A DNA stretch of 64,000 bases, taken from NCBI RefSeq assembly GCF_002113025.1, contig NZ_NEJH01000006.1, forward strand, positions 124,001 through 188,000, written 5' to 3'. Position 1 is the first letter of the stretch, and each line of letters starts with the position of its first letter. Below, piece after piece: positions 16,553 through 27,243 of the stretch. Source of the stretch: Pseudomonas sp. B28(2017) (GTDB lineage: Bacteria; Pseudomonadota; Gammaproteobacteria; Pseudomonadales; Pseudomonadaceae). Under the pieces are notes generated by a model. It saw only the letters and a program-made list of their open reading frames with translations. It ran no database searches and had not been told where the DNA came from. The translations under genes and the position numbers were made by a program.

Positions 16553-16614
16553 GGGTCAATCCTCGTGTGAAGTGTTGCTCTCTGAGGTCGGCATTCTAGT
16601 GAGTTGCCAGATGC

Positions 16615-16629
16615 GGTAAAGTCATTACC
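16615..16629. promoter_or_regulatory. Candidate LysR operator between the SMR gene and its regulator
   Basis: GGTAA-AGTCA-TTACC is a perfect 5-bp inverted repeat with a 5-base spacer in the 103-base divergent gap. LysR-type regulators commonly bind such T-N11-A-like dyads in divergent promoters. This is a motif reading only. Confidence 0.4.
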
Positions 16630-16655
16630 TATCTGAATGGAAGATGGGTTGAGCC

Positions 16656-17558
16656 ATGAGCACGCAATGGAATCTGGAGCAGCTGCGGTTGTTTGTCAGC
16701 GTAGCGGAGCAGCGTTCGTTTTCTGCCGTGGCGCGGGACCAGCGCAAGGCACAGTCGGCGGTCAGCAGCTCGATTGCGTTGCTGGAAGAAGACCTGGGCG
16801 TCAGCCTGTTCGACCGCAGCAGCGGCCGACAACCGAAACTCACCGAAGCCGGCACGGCGTTGCTGGACGAAGCACGGGAAGTATTGCGCCAGTGCGAACG
16901 ACTCAATGGCCGGGCATTGGCAATGATGCGCGGGCAGGAGGCACGACTGCGTGTGGCGCAGGATGAAGCGATGCCTTATCAGCCGATCATCGAAAGCTTC
17001 GAGGCCCTGGCGGAAAAATTCCCCAGCCTTGAAGTGCAACTGACCAGCGCCGCCCAGGGCGATGTCGCGCGTAAGCTGGTGGAGCGGCGCGCCGATCTTG
17101 GGCTGCTGTTCTTTCACGATCAGATTCCCGAGGCACTTGAGCGGCGGGTACTGGGCAGCGTGGAAATGGTCACGGTGTGCGGCAAGGACCATCCGTTGGC
17201 GCGCAAAGGCTCAGTGGACGGCCAACAACTGGCGCAGCATCGGCAGTTGCTGATGTCCGCGGAGTCGAGCATTTATCCCGGCAGTGATCCGGCCAGCCCG
17301 CAAGTCTGGCGTGCCGACAGTTTCTATGTGATGGCCGAATGGCTGGTGCGCGGCCTCGGCTGGGCCTGGTTGCCACGCCACGTGGTGCAGTACCCGACCT
17401 ATCAGAATCAGATGGTCGAACTGGCCAGCGAATGGACCCCGCCGGCCCTGGTGGTGGAACTGGTATGGCGCCGGGATGAACCACTCGGTCCGGCCGCGCG
17501 CTGGCTCGCCGAACGTTTTGCCGTGCACTTGCAGGCGATTGGCGAAAAAAGCCGATAA
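16656..17558 (+). CDS. LysR family transcriptional regulator
   Basis: A 300-residue LysR protein. The N-terminal winged helix-turn-helix is EQLRLFVSVAEQRSFSAVAR followed by QSAVSSSIALLEEDLGVSLF (about residues 8-53). The effector-binding domain fills the rest, with LGLLFFHDQIPEAL and the terminal WLPRHVV segment typical of the family. Divergent orientation to the SMR transporter suggests that it regulates that gene and itself. Eleven bases separate it from waaA downstream. Effector unknown. Confidence 0.92.
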   Translation: MSTQWNLEQLRLFVSVAEQRSFSAVARDQRKAQSAVSSSIALLEEDLGVSLFDRSSGRQPKLTEAGTALLDEAREVLRQCERLNGRALAMMRGQEARLRVAQDEAMPYQPIIESFEALAEKFPSLEVQLTSAAQGDVARKLVERRADLGLLFFHDQIPEALERRVLGSVEMVTVCGKDHPLARKGSVDGQQLAQHRQLLMSAESSIYPGSDPASPQVWRADSFYVMAEWLVRGLGWAWLPRHVVQYPTYQNQMVELASEWTPPALVVELVWRRDEPLGPAARWLAERFAVHLQAIGEKSR

Positions 17559-17569
17559 ACTCCGCCGCC

Positions 17570-18847
17570 ATGAATAGAACTCTTTACACCGCGCTGTTTT
17601 ATCTGGGGCTGCCATTGGTAGCGATTCGGCTTTGGCTGCGCGCGCGCAAGGCGCCGGCGTATGCCAGGCGCATCGGCGAGCGCTTCTCCTATGGGATGCC
17701 GGCGATGAAGCCGGGCGGCATTTGGGTGCACGCCGTGTCGGTGGGCGAAAGCATCGCTGCCGCACCGATGATCCGAGCCTTGCTGGCGCGTTATCCGAAT
17801 CTGCCGATCACCGTGACCTGCATGACACCAACCGGTTCGGAACGGATCCAGGCACTGTTCGCCAATGAGCCGCGCATCCAGCACTGCTATCTGCCTTACG
17901 ACCTGCCTTGCGCCGCCCGGCGCTTGCTCGATCGGGTCCAGCCGAAACTGGCGGTGATCATGGAAACCGAACTGTGGCCCAACCATATCCATCAATGTGC
18001 CAAGCGCGGGATTCCCGTGGCGTTGGCCAATGCGCGGCTGTCCGAACGTTCGGCCAGGGGCTACGGCCGGTTCCGCAAGCTGACCCAGCCGATGTTGGCC
18101 GAGATGAGCCTGTTCGCGGTGCAGACCGAAGCCGAAGCCCAACGCTTTCGCGACCTGGGCGCGCGGGCGGAAACCGTCGAAGTGACCGGTTCGATCAAGT
18201 TCGACCTGACCATCGACCCGCAACTGCTTGAGCGCGCCAACCAATTGCGCGGGCAATGGCAGGCGCTGGAACGACCGGTGTGGATCGCGGCCAGTACCCA
18301 TGATGGCGAAGACGAGGTCGTGCTGGCGGCCCATCGTCAGTTGTTGGCCAATCACCCCGATGCCTTGCTGATTCTGGTACCGCGTCATCCGGAGCGTTTC
18401 AATTCGGTGTACGGATTGTGCCAGCAACAAGGTTTTGCCACGGTCCGGCGTTCCAGCGGCGATGCGGTCAGTGCGAATACTTCAGTGTTGCTTGGCGACA
18501 CCATGGGCGAGTTGCTGTTTCTCTACGCCCTGGCTGACAGTGCATTCGTCGGCGGCAGCCTGGTACCGAATGGCGGGCATAACCTGCTGGAGCCGGCAGC
18601 CCTCGCCAAGCCGGTGCTGAGTGGGCCGCATCTTTTCAACTTCCTCGAAATCGCCACGCAGTTGCGCAGTGCCGGGGCGTTGCAGGAAGTGGAGGATGCC
18701 GAAGGGCTGGCGGTGGCGGTGCAGCGGCTGTTCGAACTGCCGCGTGATGCGCAGCGCATGGCAGAGGCCGGGCTGAAGGTGATGCGCGCCAATCAGGGGG
18801 CGTTGCAACGGTTGCTGGACGGGTTGGGGCGGTTGATCGACCGCTAA
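17570..18847 (+). CDS. waaA: 3-deoxy-D-manno-octulosonic acid (Kdo) transferase
   Basis: A 425-residue GT-B enzyme (GT30) with a short N-terminal membrane anchor (LYTALFYLGLPLVAIRLWL). Hallmarks include HAVSVGESIAAAPMIRAL (about residues 45-62), the segment VIMETELWPNHIH and the C-terminal GGSLVPNGGHNLLEPAALAKP, which binds CMP-Kdo. WaaA adds two Kdo residues to the lipid A precursor at the cytoplasmic face of the inner membrane, the first step of core assembly. It ends in a REP-type inverted pair shared with the converging tolC-like gene. Confidence 0.96.
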   Translation: MNRTLYTALFYLGLPLVAIRLWLRARKAPAYARRIGERFSYGMPAMKPGGIWVHAVSVGESIAAAPMIRALLARYPNLPITVTCMTPTGSERIQALFANEPRIQHCYLPYDLPCAARRLLDRVQPKLAVIMETELWPNHIHQCAKRGIPVALANARLSERSARGYGRFRKLTQPMLAEMSLFAVQTEAEAQRFRDLGARAETVEVTGSIKFDLTIDPQLLERANQLRGQWQALERPVWIAASTHDGEDEVVLAAHRQLLANHPDALLILVPRHPERFNSVYGLCQQQGFATVRRSSGDAVSANTSVLLGDTMGELLFLYALADSAFVGGSLVPNGGHNLLEPAALAKPVLSGPHLFNFLEIATQLRSAGALQEVEDAEGLAVAVQRLFELPRDAQRMAEAGLKVMRANQGALQRLLDGLGRLIDR

Positions 18848-18865
18848 GACCGCGCTGTATTCATC

Positions 18866-18919
18866 CGCGAGCAGGCTCGCTTGCACAGTGTTTCGAGTGT
18901 GGGAGCGAGCCTGCTCGCG
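18866..18919. repeat. REP doublet between waaA and the TolC gene
   Basis: Two copies of the repeat lie head to head: CGCGAGCAGGCTCGCT (18866-18881) and its exact reverse complement AGCGAGCCTGCTCGCG (18904-18919). Together they can form one long cruciform between two convergent genes. Confidence 0.85.
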
Positions 18920-18930
18920 AAGCTTTGCTT

Positions 18931-20370
18931 TTACTGCTCCGGTCGCGCTTTCAACTGCTCCTCCGCAGCCTTGGCCAGATCCGGTGGCAGGAAGTCCTTG
19001 TCCGGGTTGTAGTTGGGGTTGAGCCAGCGTGCCAGGGTTTGCAGATCCCCCGGATTCAACGTGCCGGCCTGTTGCTTCAGGCGCAGGTTGTCGAGGATGT
19101 AGTCGTAGCGGGTGTTGTTGTAGTCGCGCACCGAGGTGTACAGCTGACGCTGTGCATCCAGCACGTCGACGATGTTTCGCGTACCCACCTGATAGCCGAC
19201 TTCGGTCGCTTCCACCGCGCTCTGGTTGGAGATGATCGATTGCTTGCGCGCCTGTACCTGCTCGACATCGGTGTTCACCGCGCGGTGCAGGTCGCGGGTG
19301 TTTTCCACGACCTGCCGGCGCAAGGACTCGCGCTGCTGCTCGGTCTGGTCCAGTTGTGCATACGATTGACGCACCTGGGAGCTGATCAGGCCACCGCTGT
19401 AGATCGGGATGTTCAGTTGCAGGCCAACGGTCGTTTGCGAGACGTTGCCACCGTACGGCACGGGCTGGTTATTCGGGTTGCTGAAGCCCAGTGCGTCGTT
19501 GTCGCCTTTCTCGTACTTGGCTATCGCGTCAACCGTAGGCAAGTGCCCGGACTTGCGCTGCTTGAGGGTTTGCTCGGCGGCGCTGACGGCATAGTTGCTG
19601 GCCAGCAGATTGAGGTTCTGCCTGCCCGCCGTTTCGACCCAGGCCTTGGCGTCGTTCGGTGTTGGCGGCAGGATCGGCAAGTTATGGCTGATGCCCCAGA
19701 TCGAGTTGTACTGGCGGTTGGTCAGGGTGATCAATGCTTCAAAGGCATCATCCACCTGACGCTGGGCAACGATGCGGTTGGCGCGTGCGGTGTCGTAGCT
19801 GGCTTGTGAGTTCAATACGTCGGTCTTGTCCGAGAGGCCGACATCGAAGCGCTCGTTGGACTGATCAAGCTGGCGTTTGAACGCCGCTTCTTCGGCCTTG
19901 GTCGAGGCCAGGTTGTCCTGGCTGCGCAGCACGTTGAAATAGCTTTGAGCCGTTTGCAGGATTAAGTTCTGCTCGGTCGCCGAGAGTTGCAGGGCGGCCT
20001 GTTCGTTGACTTCCTTGGCCGCCTGGAACTGGAACCAGCGATCGGCGCGGAACAAGGGTTGCGCCAGGGTGGCCTGGTACGAATGAGCATCGCGGTTGGA
20101 CGTGGCGGACGGTTGATCGAGATCCGTACGCACCTCGGAAATATTCGCTCCGCCCGAGAGGTTCGGCAGCAGCCCGGCGCGGGCTTGGGGTACGACTTCC
20201 TTCTGCGCGCCGTATTGGGCGATCGCAGCCGCCAGGTCGGCGTTGTTGTTGACGGCTTCCTGATAAACGCTGACAAGGTCCGTCTTGTTCGATAAGGGCG
20301 CATCTGCTGCCCAGGCCATTCCATTGGTCGCACAAGACACGGCAAGGGCCAGTGAGAGTTTGCGCAGCAT
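18931..20370 (-). CDS. TolC family outer-membrane efflux protein
   Basis: A 479-residue TolC-type protein with a signal peptide (MLRKLSLALAVSCATNGMAWA, cleavage near residue 21). The two halves repeat the OEP pattern: long coiled-coil helices (IAQYGAQKEVVPQARAGLLP; RQSYAQLDQTEQQRESLRRQ) and short strands such as LNIPIYSGGLISSQVRQ. Trimers make an outer-membrane tunnel used by tripartite efflux pumps or type I secretion. No inner-membrane or adaptor gene is adjacent, so it probably serves several systems, as E. coli TolC does. PAO1 PA4974 (opmH) corresponds by position. It diverges from thiC. Confidence 0.92.
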   Translation of the reverse strand: MLRKLSLALAVSCATNGMAWAADAPLSNKTDLVSVYQEAVNNNADLAAAIAQYGAQKEVVPQARAGLLPNLSGGANISEVRTDLDQPSATSNRDAHSYQATLAQPLFRADRWFQFQAAKEVNEQAALQLSATEQNLILQTAQSYFNVLRSQDNLASTKAEEAAFKRQLDQSNERFDVGLSDKTDVLNSQASYDTARANRIVAQRQVDDAFEALITLTNRQYNSIWGISHNLPILPPTPNDAKAWVETAGRQNLNLLASNYAVSAAEQTLKQRKSGHLPTVDAIAKYEKGDNDALGFSNPNNQPVPYGGNVSQTTVGLQLNIPIYSGGLISSQVRQSYAQLDQTEQQRESLRRQVVENTRDLHRAVNTDVEQVQARKQSIISNQSAVEATEVGYQVGTRNIVDVLDAQRQLYTSVRDYNNTRYDYILDNLRLKQQAGTLNPGDLQTLARWLNPNYNPDKDFLPPDLAKAAEEQLKARPEQ

Positions 20371-20541
20371 AAACGTTCCCTAGAATTGATATTGCACAGG
20401 TAATTTGAGCGCCAAGGCTAAGGCGCTGCCTTGACAGCGCCAATGCGCGACTCAGCGTAGCGAGTGTAGTTGTGCATTCGGGCGGCAACAATCCTGATAC
20501 TGCGTGTTATTACGCCATTCATCATGGTGATTGCAGTGGGG

Positions 20542-20571
20542 TTGGCGTTCTTCGCCAGTTGTGTCTAGACT
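20542..20571 (+). promoter_or_regulatory. Predicted sigma-70 promoter of thiC
   Basis: TTGGCG (20542-20547) and TAGACT (20566-20571) are 18 bases apart. Initiation would be expected at about 20578, where the TPP riboswitch begins. Each box has two mismatches to consensus; the fit to the riboswitch start is what supports it. Confidence 0.5.
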
Positions 20572-20577
20572 GGCCGG

Positions 20578-20671
20578 GTTCTTGTCGGGGTGCCTTGCTA
20601 TGAGGCTGAGATCGAATAATTTCGGATCCCGTTGAACCTGATCAGGTTAGCGCCTGCGTAGGGAACAAGAT
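20578..20671 (+). ncRNA. TPP riboswitch (THI element) upstream of thiC
   Basis: The conserved aptamer sequences are visible in order: GGGGTGCC at 20587, GCTGAGAT at about 20624, AACCTGATCAGGTTAG and GCGTAGGGAACAAGA. The outer stem pairs TTCTTGT with ACAAGA. The element binds thiamine pyrophosphate and lowers expression of the thiamine gene that follows. About 174 bases separate it from the thiC start. I see no strong intrinsic terminator there, so control may be on translation or by Rho. Confidence 0.95.
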
Positions 20672-20845
20672 TTCTCGTCACCCGGCGAGTCCTCTTGTGC
20701 TTCGTCCGGGATGTTGTTCGACAATCGAACACCCCTCGAGCACTGAGCACAGCACAGCTGGTTTTCCCAGCGCCCGTGCGTCCATTCGTTTACAGGTTCG
20801 CTCCGACAAAAATCCACTGCCTGGATGCTGTCTGGAGAGCCCGTG

Positions 20846-22735
<1,890 letters not shown>

Positions 22736-22769
22736 TCTGACCTGAAAAGGTGGGGCCTGAAAGGGCCTC

Positions 22770-22848
22770 TTCGCGAGCAGGTCGAGTCGTCGCACCGTCG
22801 CTCCCACATTGGAATGCATTCTCCTGTGGGAGCGAGCCTGCTCGCGAA
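22770..22848. repeat. REP doublet between thiC and the cytX-like gene
   Basis: TTCGCGAGCAG...CGCTCCCACA at the left is matched in reverse by TGTGGGAGCG...CTGCTCGCGAA at the right. The left copy carries about 16 extra bases in its centre. It could attenuate read-through from thiC into the transporter. Confidence 0.85.
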
Positions 22849-22890
22849 AGCGATCTACACAACAACAAATGTCCCTCTGAGATAACACCC

Positions 22891-24183
22891 TTGAGCATTC
22901 AACCGAGTACTTATTCACCTGACATCGCGGTGCCGACCGACAAGCGCGTGTTCGGTGGCCGCGATCTGTTTTCCCTGTGGTTTTCCCTCGGCATCGGCCT
23001 TATGGTCTTGCAGACCGGTGCCTTGCTCGCGCCAGGCCTGGGCCTGTCCGGTTCGTTGCTGGCAATTTTTCTTGGCACCCTGGTCGGCGTTCTGCTGCTG
23101 GCGGCGGTCGGGGTGATCGGCAGTGATACCGGCCTGTCGTCGATGGCCGCACTCAAGCTCAGCCTCGGTACCAAAGGCGCGAGCCTGCCGGCGGTGCTGA
23201 ACCTGCTGCAATTGATCGGCTGGGGTTCGTTCGAAATCATCGTCATGCGCGATGCCGCCAGCCTGTTGGGCGCCAAAGCGTTCAGTGAAGGCAGCCTGCT
23301 GTCCAGTCCGCTGTTGTGGACACTGTTCTTCGGCGCACTGGCGACCTTGCTGGCGGTCAGCGGTCCGCTGGCTTTCGTCCGGCAGATCCTGCGCAAATGG
23401 GGCATCTGGCTGCTGCTGGCCGCGTGCACCTGGCTGACCTGGAACCTGTTCGCCAAGGCCGACCTGGCTGCGTTGTGGGCCCAGGCCGGTGACGGTTCGA
23501 TGCCGTTTGCCGTGGGTTTCGACATCGCCATCGCCATGCCGCTGTCGTGGTTGCCGCTGATTGCCGACTATTCGCGCTTCGGCAAACGGGCGAAAAACGT
23601 CTTCGGTGGCACCGCCATCGGTTTCTTCATCGGCAATTTCTGGCTGATGAGCCTGGGCGTGGCCTACACCCTGGCGTTCGCGCCGAGCGGTGAAGTCAAT
23701 GCCTTGCTGCTGGCATTGGCCGGGGCTGGCCTGGGGATTCCGCTGCTGCTGATTCTTTTGGACGAATCGGAAAACGCCTTTGCCGATATTCACTCGGCGG
23801 CAGTGTCCAGCGGGATTCTGTTGCGCGCCAAAGTCGAGCATCTGGCCCTGGCTATTGGCGTTATCTGCACGCTGATTGCCCTGCTGGCGCCATTGGCCCA
23901 GTACCAGAACTTCCTGCTGCTGATCGGTTCGGTGTTTGCGCCATTGTTCGGCGTGGTGCTGGTGGATCACTTCATCCTGCGTAAGCGCAGTGGCCAGGTC
24001 GCCTCAATTGCACTGCGCTGGCCGGCGCTGCTCGCCTGGCTGGGCGGGATCAGCACCTATCATTTGCTGGCCAACCTGTACCCGGATGTGGGCGCCACCC
24101 TGCCGGCGCTGGTCCTGGCAGGGTTGCTGCAACTGGTGCTGGGCCGGGCCTTCAGTTACGGCCGGGAAACAGCTCGGGCTTGA
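22891..24183 (+). CDS. cytX: Putative hydroxymethylpyrimidine transporter (CytX-type)
   Basis: A 430-residue member of the cytosine/purine/thiamine permease family with about twelve membrane segments (for example SLGIGLMVLQTGALLAPGLG). DYSRFGK (about residues 226-232) and the N-terminal KRVFGGRDLFSLWFS fit NCS1 transporters, and CytX proteins are usually found next to thiamine genes. The only sensible start is TTG at 22891: the N-terminus MSIQPSTYSPDIAVP matches the family, and the upstream frame runs through the REP repeat. It follows thiC on the same strand, so it may import the pyrimidine that ThiC makes. Its stop lies 32 bases inside the converging gene. Confidence 0.85.
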   Translation: MSIQPSTYSPDIAVPTDKRVFGGRDLFSLWFSLGIGLMVLQTGALLAPGLGLSGSLLAIFLGTLVGVLLLAAVGVIGSDTGLSSMAALKLSLGTKGASLPAVLNLLQLIGWGSFEIIVMRDAASLLGAKAFSEGSLLSSPLLWTLFFGALATLLAVSGPLAFVRQILRKWGIWLLLAACTWLTWNLFAKADLAALWAQAGDGSMPFAVGFDIAIAMPLSWLPLIADYSRFGKRAKNVFGGTAIGFFIGNFWLMSLGVAYTLAFAPSGEVNALLLALAGAGLGIPLLLILLDESENAFADIHSAAVSSGILLRAKVEHLALAIGVICTLIALLAPLAQYQNFLLLIGSVFAPLFGVVLVDHFILRKRSGQVASIALRWPALLAWLGGISTYHLLANLYPDVGATLPALVLAGLLQLVLGRAFSYGRETARA

Positions 24184-24898
24184 TGATGCCGTTCAGGCGA
24201 GGGTAGGGGATCTTCAGTTCGACATGACCCAGCGCGTAAGGTGCAATGCTGCTGGTTTCGTACTTGAGGATTACCCCACCGTAGGTCAGCGCCACGTTCC
24301 GGGTTTTCTGGAACGGCCAGCTCTTCACGAACTCCGGTTCCTGATCGAGCTTGGTGCTGATCAACCAGCTGTTGTGCGCCACCTGCGCCGCTTTCCAGAA
24401 CGCGTCTTCCTGCCCTGGCACCAGCATGTCCGACAGCGTCAGCACTTTATGTTGCTGGCGCGAATAGTTGATAAAACCTCGGCCTGGCGTGCCATGGTCA
24501 CCGCCGGTGTCCAGGTAGCTGGATAATTCGACGATCACCAAGCCGTCATGCTGCTCACGTACCTTCGCTTGCAGATAGCTGCTGTTGTGCGGGCCGGCGG
24601 TGCGCAAAAACTCTTCGCGATAGGCCGCCAGGGTCGGTGCGACCGGCGCGTCGGGCGAGGTACGAGTCATCTGCAGCAGGCGATTTTCGATGATGCCGTC
24701 CAATTGTGGCTCGGCCGGGAAGTGCAGGGTGTCGATGTTGACCAGCGGGCAATCCGGGTTGCTGCAACCGGGCTTGAGCTGCTCGGAAGCGTCGCGGGTG
24801 GTTTCCAGCGGCGTCCGGTAGTTGGGCTGGAACAGACTCGCGCAAGCGCCCAAGGTCAGGGCGATAGCGGCCACGGAGGCGATTTTGAAAAGCGACAT
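24152..24898 (-). CDS. RsiV-like lipoprotein (DUF3298/DUF4163)
   Basis: A 248-residue protein with a lipobox LGAC (Cys19) after a hydrophobic signal, so probably a lipid-anchored envelope protein. The C-terminal region with LTLSDMLVPGQEDAFW and FQKTRNVALTYGGVILKYETSSIAPYA matches the DUF3298 pattern known from RsiV and related periplasmic proteins. The start at 24898 has AAAGGA six bases before; an ATG two codons upstream overlaps that site. The 3' end overlaps the end of cytX by 32 bases on the opposite strand. No sigma factor is adjacent, so an anti-sigma role is not supported. Confidence 0.82.
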   Translation of the reverse strand: MSLFKIASVAAIALTLGACASLFQPNYRTPLETTRDASEQLKPGCSNPDCPLVNIDTLHFPAEPQLDGIIENRLLQMTRTSPDAPVAPTLAAYREEFLRTAGPHNSSYLQAKVREQHDGLVIVELSSYLDTGGDHGTPGRGFINYSRQQHKVLTLSDMLVPGQEDAFWKAAQVAHNSWLISTKLDQEPEFVKSWPFQKTRNVALTYGGVILKYETSSIAPYALGHVELKIPYPRLNGIIKPELFPGRN

Positions 24899-25122
24899 GT
24901 GCATCCTTTCTGAAACAGGGGAAGGCAAAAAGATACCGGCTTCGACTCTCAACAAAGCAATCAGTTCGCCACTAAGCTAATTAGAGTGGGTTTCGCTCTC
25001 ACCGTCCATCCCACTGACGGGAAAGGAGCTGCATCAAACGTCACGCGCGCGTTAGGATGGCGCGAAGTCGAGGCCCAGGAAAAAAGCAGCCTCGTTCAGG
25101 AATCGCAGTAACGAGGATTGTC

Positions 25123-25740
25123 ATGACGGATTTTGCCAACGCCATTCCGACCGCCGTTGATATCGTGCGGCGCGAAAAGTGCTACGAGGGCTTTTACAAA
25201 CTCGAACGTGTGCACTTGCGCCACGAATTGTTCGCCGGAGGCATGAGCCGCGAAATCAATCGTGAAGTGTTCGTTCGCCATGACGCGGTATGCATGCTGC
25301 CTTACGACCCGCAGCGCGATGAAGTGGTGCTGATCGAGCAGTTTCGCGTCGGTGCCATGGGCAAGACCGACAATCCCTGGCTGATCGAACTGGTCGCTGG
25401 TCTGATCGACAAGGATGAAGTACCGGAAGCAGTTGCTCACCGCGAAGCGCAGGAGGAAGCTGGGCTTGTGATCGGGGCGCTCTGGCCGATGCTCAAATAC
25501 TTTCCATCGCCGGGCGGCAGCAACGAATTCGTGCATTTGTACCTGGGGCGCTGTGACACGACCGGGGTGGGCGGCCTGCATGGGCTGGAAGAAGAGGCAG
25601 AAGACATCCGCGTTACGGTCTGGGCTTTCGAAGATGCCCTGCAAGCCGTGCGCGACGGGCGTATTGCCAACGCGGCGAGCATCATTGCCTTGCAATGGCT
25701 TGCTTTGAACCGCGTTGAAGTGAGGGGGTTATGGTCGTAA
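25123..25740 (+). CDS. nudF: ADP-ribose pyrophosphatase (Nudix hydrolase)
   Basis: A 205-residue Nudix protein. The Nudix box fits GX5EX7REX2EEXG exactly at residues 93-115 (G93, E99, R107-E108, E111-E112, G114), and a segment IEQFRVGAMG upstream is typical of ADP-ribose hydrolases. It splits ADP-ribose into AMP and ribose-5-phosphate. The frame is open from 25057; the ATG at 25123 has GAGG before it and gives the usual length. First gene of the nudF-yqiB-cpdA-yqiA-parE group, which has the same order in E. coli. Confidence 0.94.
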   Translation: MTDFANAIPTAVDIVRREKCYEGFYKLERVHLRHELFAGGMSREINREVFVRHDAVCMLPYDPQRDEVVLIEQFRVGAMGKTDNPWLIELVAGLIDKDEVPEAVAHREAQEEAGLVIGALWPMLKYFPSPGGSNEFVHLYLGRCDTTGVGGLHGLEEEAEDIRVTVWAFEDALQAVRDGRIANAASIIALQWLALNRVEVRGLWS

Positions 25741-26183
25741 ACAAGCTGCGCGATCGCTATCGGGTGGACCTGGTGGGGCTGCAAGCGTCCTGCGAGGCGA
25801 ACTACGCGCGCCTGATGCGACTGCTGCCGGACATGCGCAGTGAGCCTGCCGCGCGGCGCATCGCCGTGACCCATGGCGACCAGATGCTGGGTGTGCTGGC
25901 GCTGGAAGTGTTGCTGACCTGTCCTTACACCACGACCCTGCAAGTGCGTCAGGAACACAGCCTGCCGTGGCTGCCGGTGCCGCAACTGGAAGTACAGGTC
26001 TATCACGACGCACGCATGGCTGAAGTGGTCAGCGCCGAACATGCGCGACGCTTTCGCGGCATCTATCCTTACCCGAACGCCTCGATGCACCAGCCGGACG
26101 AAAAAGCCCAACTGAACATGTTTCTGGGCGAATGGCTGAGCCATTGCCTGGCGCTGGGGCATGAGTACGAAGTTGTCCGTTAA
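25731..26183 (+). CDS. yqiB: DUF1249 family protein (YqiB-like)
   Basis: A 150-residue protein overlapping nudF by ten bases. It contains LEVLLTCPYTTTLQVRQEH and, at the C-terminus, GIYPYPNASMHQPDEKAQLNMFLGEWL, the conserved block of the DUF1249 family. No signal peptide or membrane segment. Its molecular function is not established; the conserved position between nudF and cpdA is the main clue. Confidence 0.92.
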   Translation: MVVNKLRDRYRVDLVGLQASCEANYARLMRLLPDMRSEPAARRIAVTHGDQMLGVLALEVLLTCPYTTTLQVRQEHSLPWLPVPQLEVQVYHDARMAEVVSAEHARRFRGIYPYPNASMHQPDEKAQLNMFLGEWLSHCLALGHEYEVVR

Positions 26184-26280
26184 ACGGGCAACGCAGTTGT
26201 GAACTGCGTCAGGTTCAACAGTTTCCCCTTTCGGTCATCCCCCAGCATAATTACGGCACTTACCCATCTGGGAGAACGCC

Positions 26281-27096
26281 TTGCCGAGCGTATCCACATT
26301 GACCACCGCCGATCCGGCGTTGCTGGTGCAACTCTCCGACAGCCATCTGTTTGCCGAAGCGGACGGCGCGTTGTTGGGCATGAACACCCGCGACAGTCTG
26401 CAAAAGGTCATCGAACTGGTGCGCGCGCAACAGCCGCGGATTGACTTGATCCTGGCCACGGGTGACCTGTCCCAAGACGGGACGGTGGAGTCTTACCGGC
26501 AATTTCGCGACATGACGCGTCAGCTCGATGCGCCGGCGCGCTGGATTCCCGGTAATCACGATGAGCCGCAGATCATGGCTGAGGCGGCGGTGCAGAGTGC
26601 CTTGCTCGAACCGGTGCTGGATATCGGCAACTGGCGGGTCACGTTGCTCGATTCGGCGGTGCCAGGCTCGGTGCCGGGTTATTTGCAGGACGAACAGTTG
26701 CAGTTGCTCGCCCGTTCGTTGAGCGAAGCGCCGGAGCGCCATCATCTGGTGTGCTTCCACCATCACCCGGTGTCCATTGGTTGCGCCTGGATGGAACCGA
26801 TCGGCTTGCGCAATCCCGAGGCGCTGTTCGCCGTGCTGGACCGTTTTCCACAGGTGCGCGCGGTGTTGTGGGGGCATGTTCATCAGGAAATCGATCAATG
26901 GCGTAACGGCGTGCGTCTGATCGCCTCGCCCTCGACCTGTATCCAGTTCGAGCCGGGCAGCGAGGATTTCAAGGTCGCAGAGCAAGCGCCGGGGTATCGC
27001 TGGTTGCGACTGCTGCCCGACGGGCGGCTGGAAACGGGTGTTGAGCGGGTCACGGGGTTCGATTTTACTGTGGATTACGGTTCCAACGGCTACTGA
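26281..27096 (+). CDS. cpdA: 3',5'-cyclic-AMP phosphodiesterase
   Basis: A 271-residue metallophosphoesterase. Metal ligands are visible in order: D20 and H22 (LSDSHLF), D62 (TGDLSQDG), N92-H93 (GNHD), CFHHHPV and WGHVHQE. CpdA hydrolyses cAMP to AMP and so limits CRP/Vfr signalling. The start is TTG at 26281, preceded by GGGAG; no in-frame ATG gives an N-terminus with the first metal site intact. A 97-base gap separates it from yqiB. Confidence 0.93.
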   Translation: MPSVSTLTTADPALLVQLSDSHLFAEADGALLGMNTRDSLQKVIELVRAQQPRIDLILATGDLSQDGTVESYRQFRDMTRQLDAPARWIPGNHDEPQIMAEAAVQSALLEPVLDIGNWRVTLLDSAVPGSVPGYLQDEQLQLLARSLSEAPERHHLVCFHHHPVSIGCAWMEPIGLRNPEALFAVLDRFPQVRAVLWGHVHQEIDQWRNGVRLIASPSTCIQFEPGSEDFKVAEQAPGYRWLRLLPDGRLETGVERVTGFDFTVDYGSNGY

Positions 27097-27102
27097 TCCC
27101 CC

Positions 27103-27205
27103 CTGTAGGAGCGAACCTGCTCGCGATTAGCCTGAGAACACCGCGGGGGCGCCAGGTTTGCACCGTTATCGTTGACGACCATCGCGAGCTTGCTCGCTCC
27201 TACAG
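27103..27205. repeat. REP doublet between cpdA and yqiA
   Basis: CTGTAGGAGCGAACCTGCTCGCGAT (27103-27127) and the inverted copy ATCGCGAGCTTGCTCGCTCC onwards (27181-27205) flank about 53 unrelated bases. Variant with CTGTAGGAGC ends instead of TGTGGGAGC. Confidence 0.85.
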
Positions 27206-27243
27206 TAAACTCCGCCTCTTTAGCCGACGTCCAGGGAACTCAA

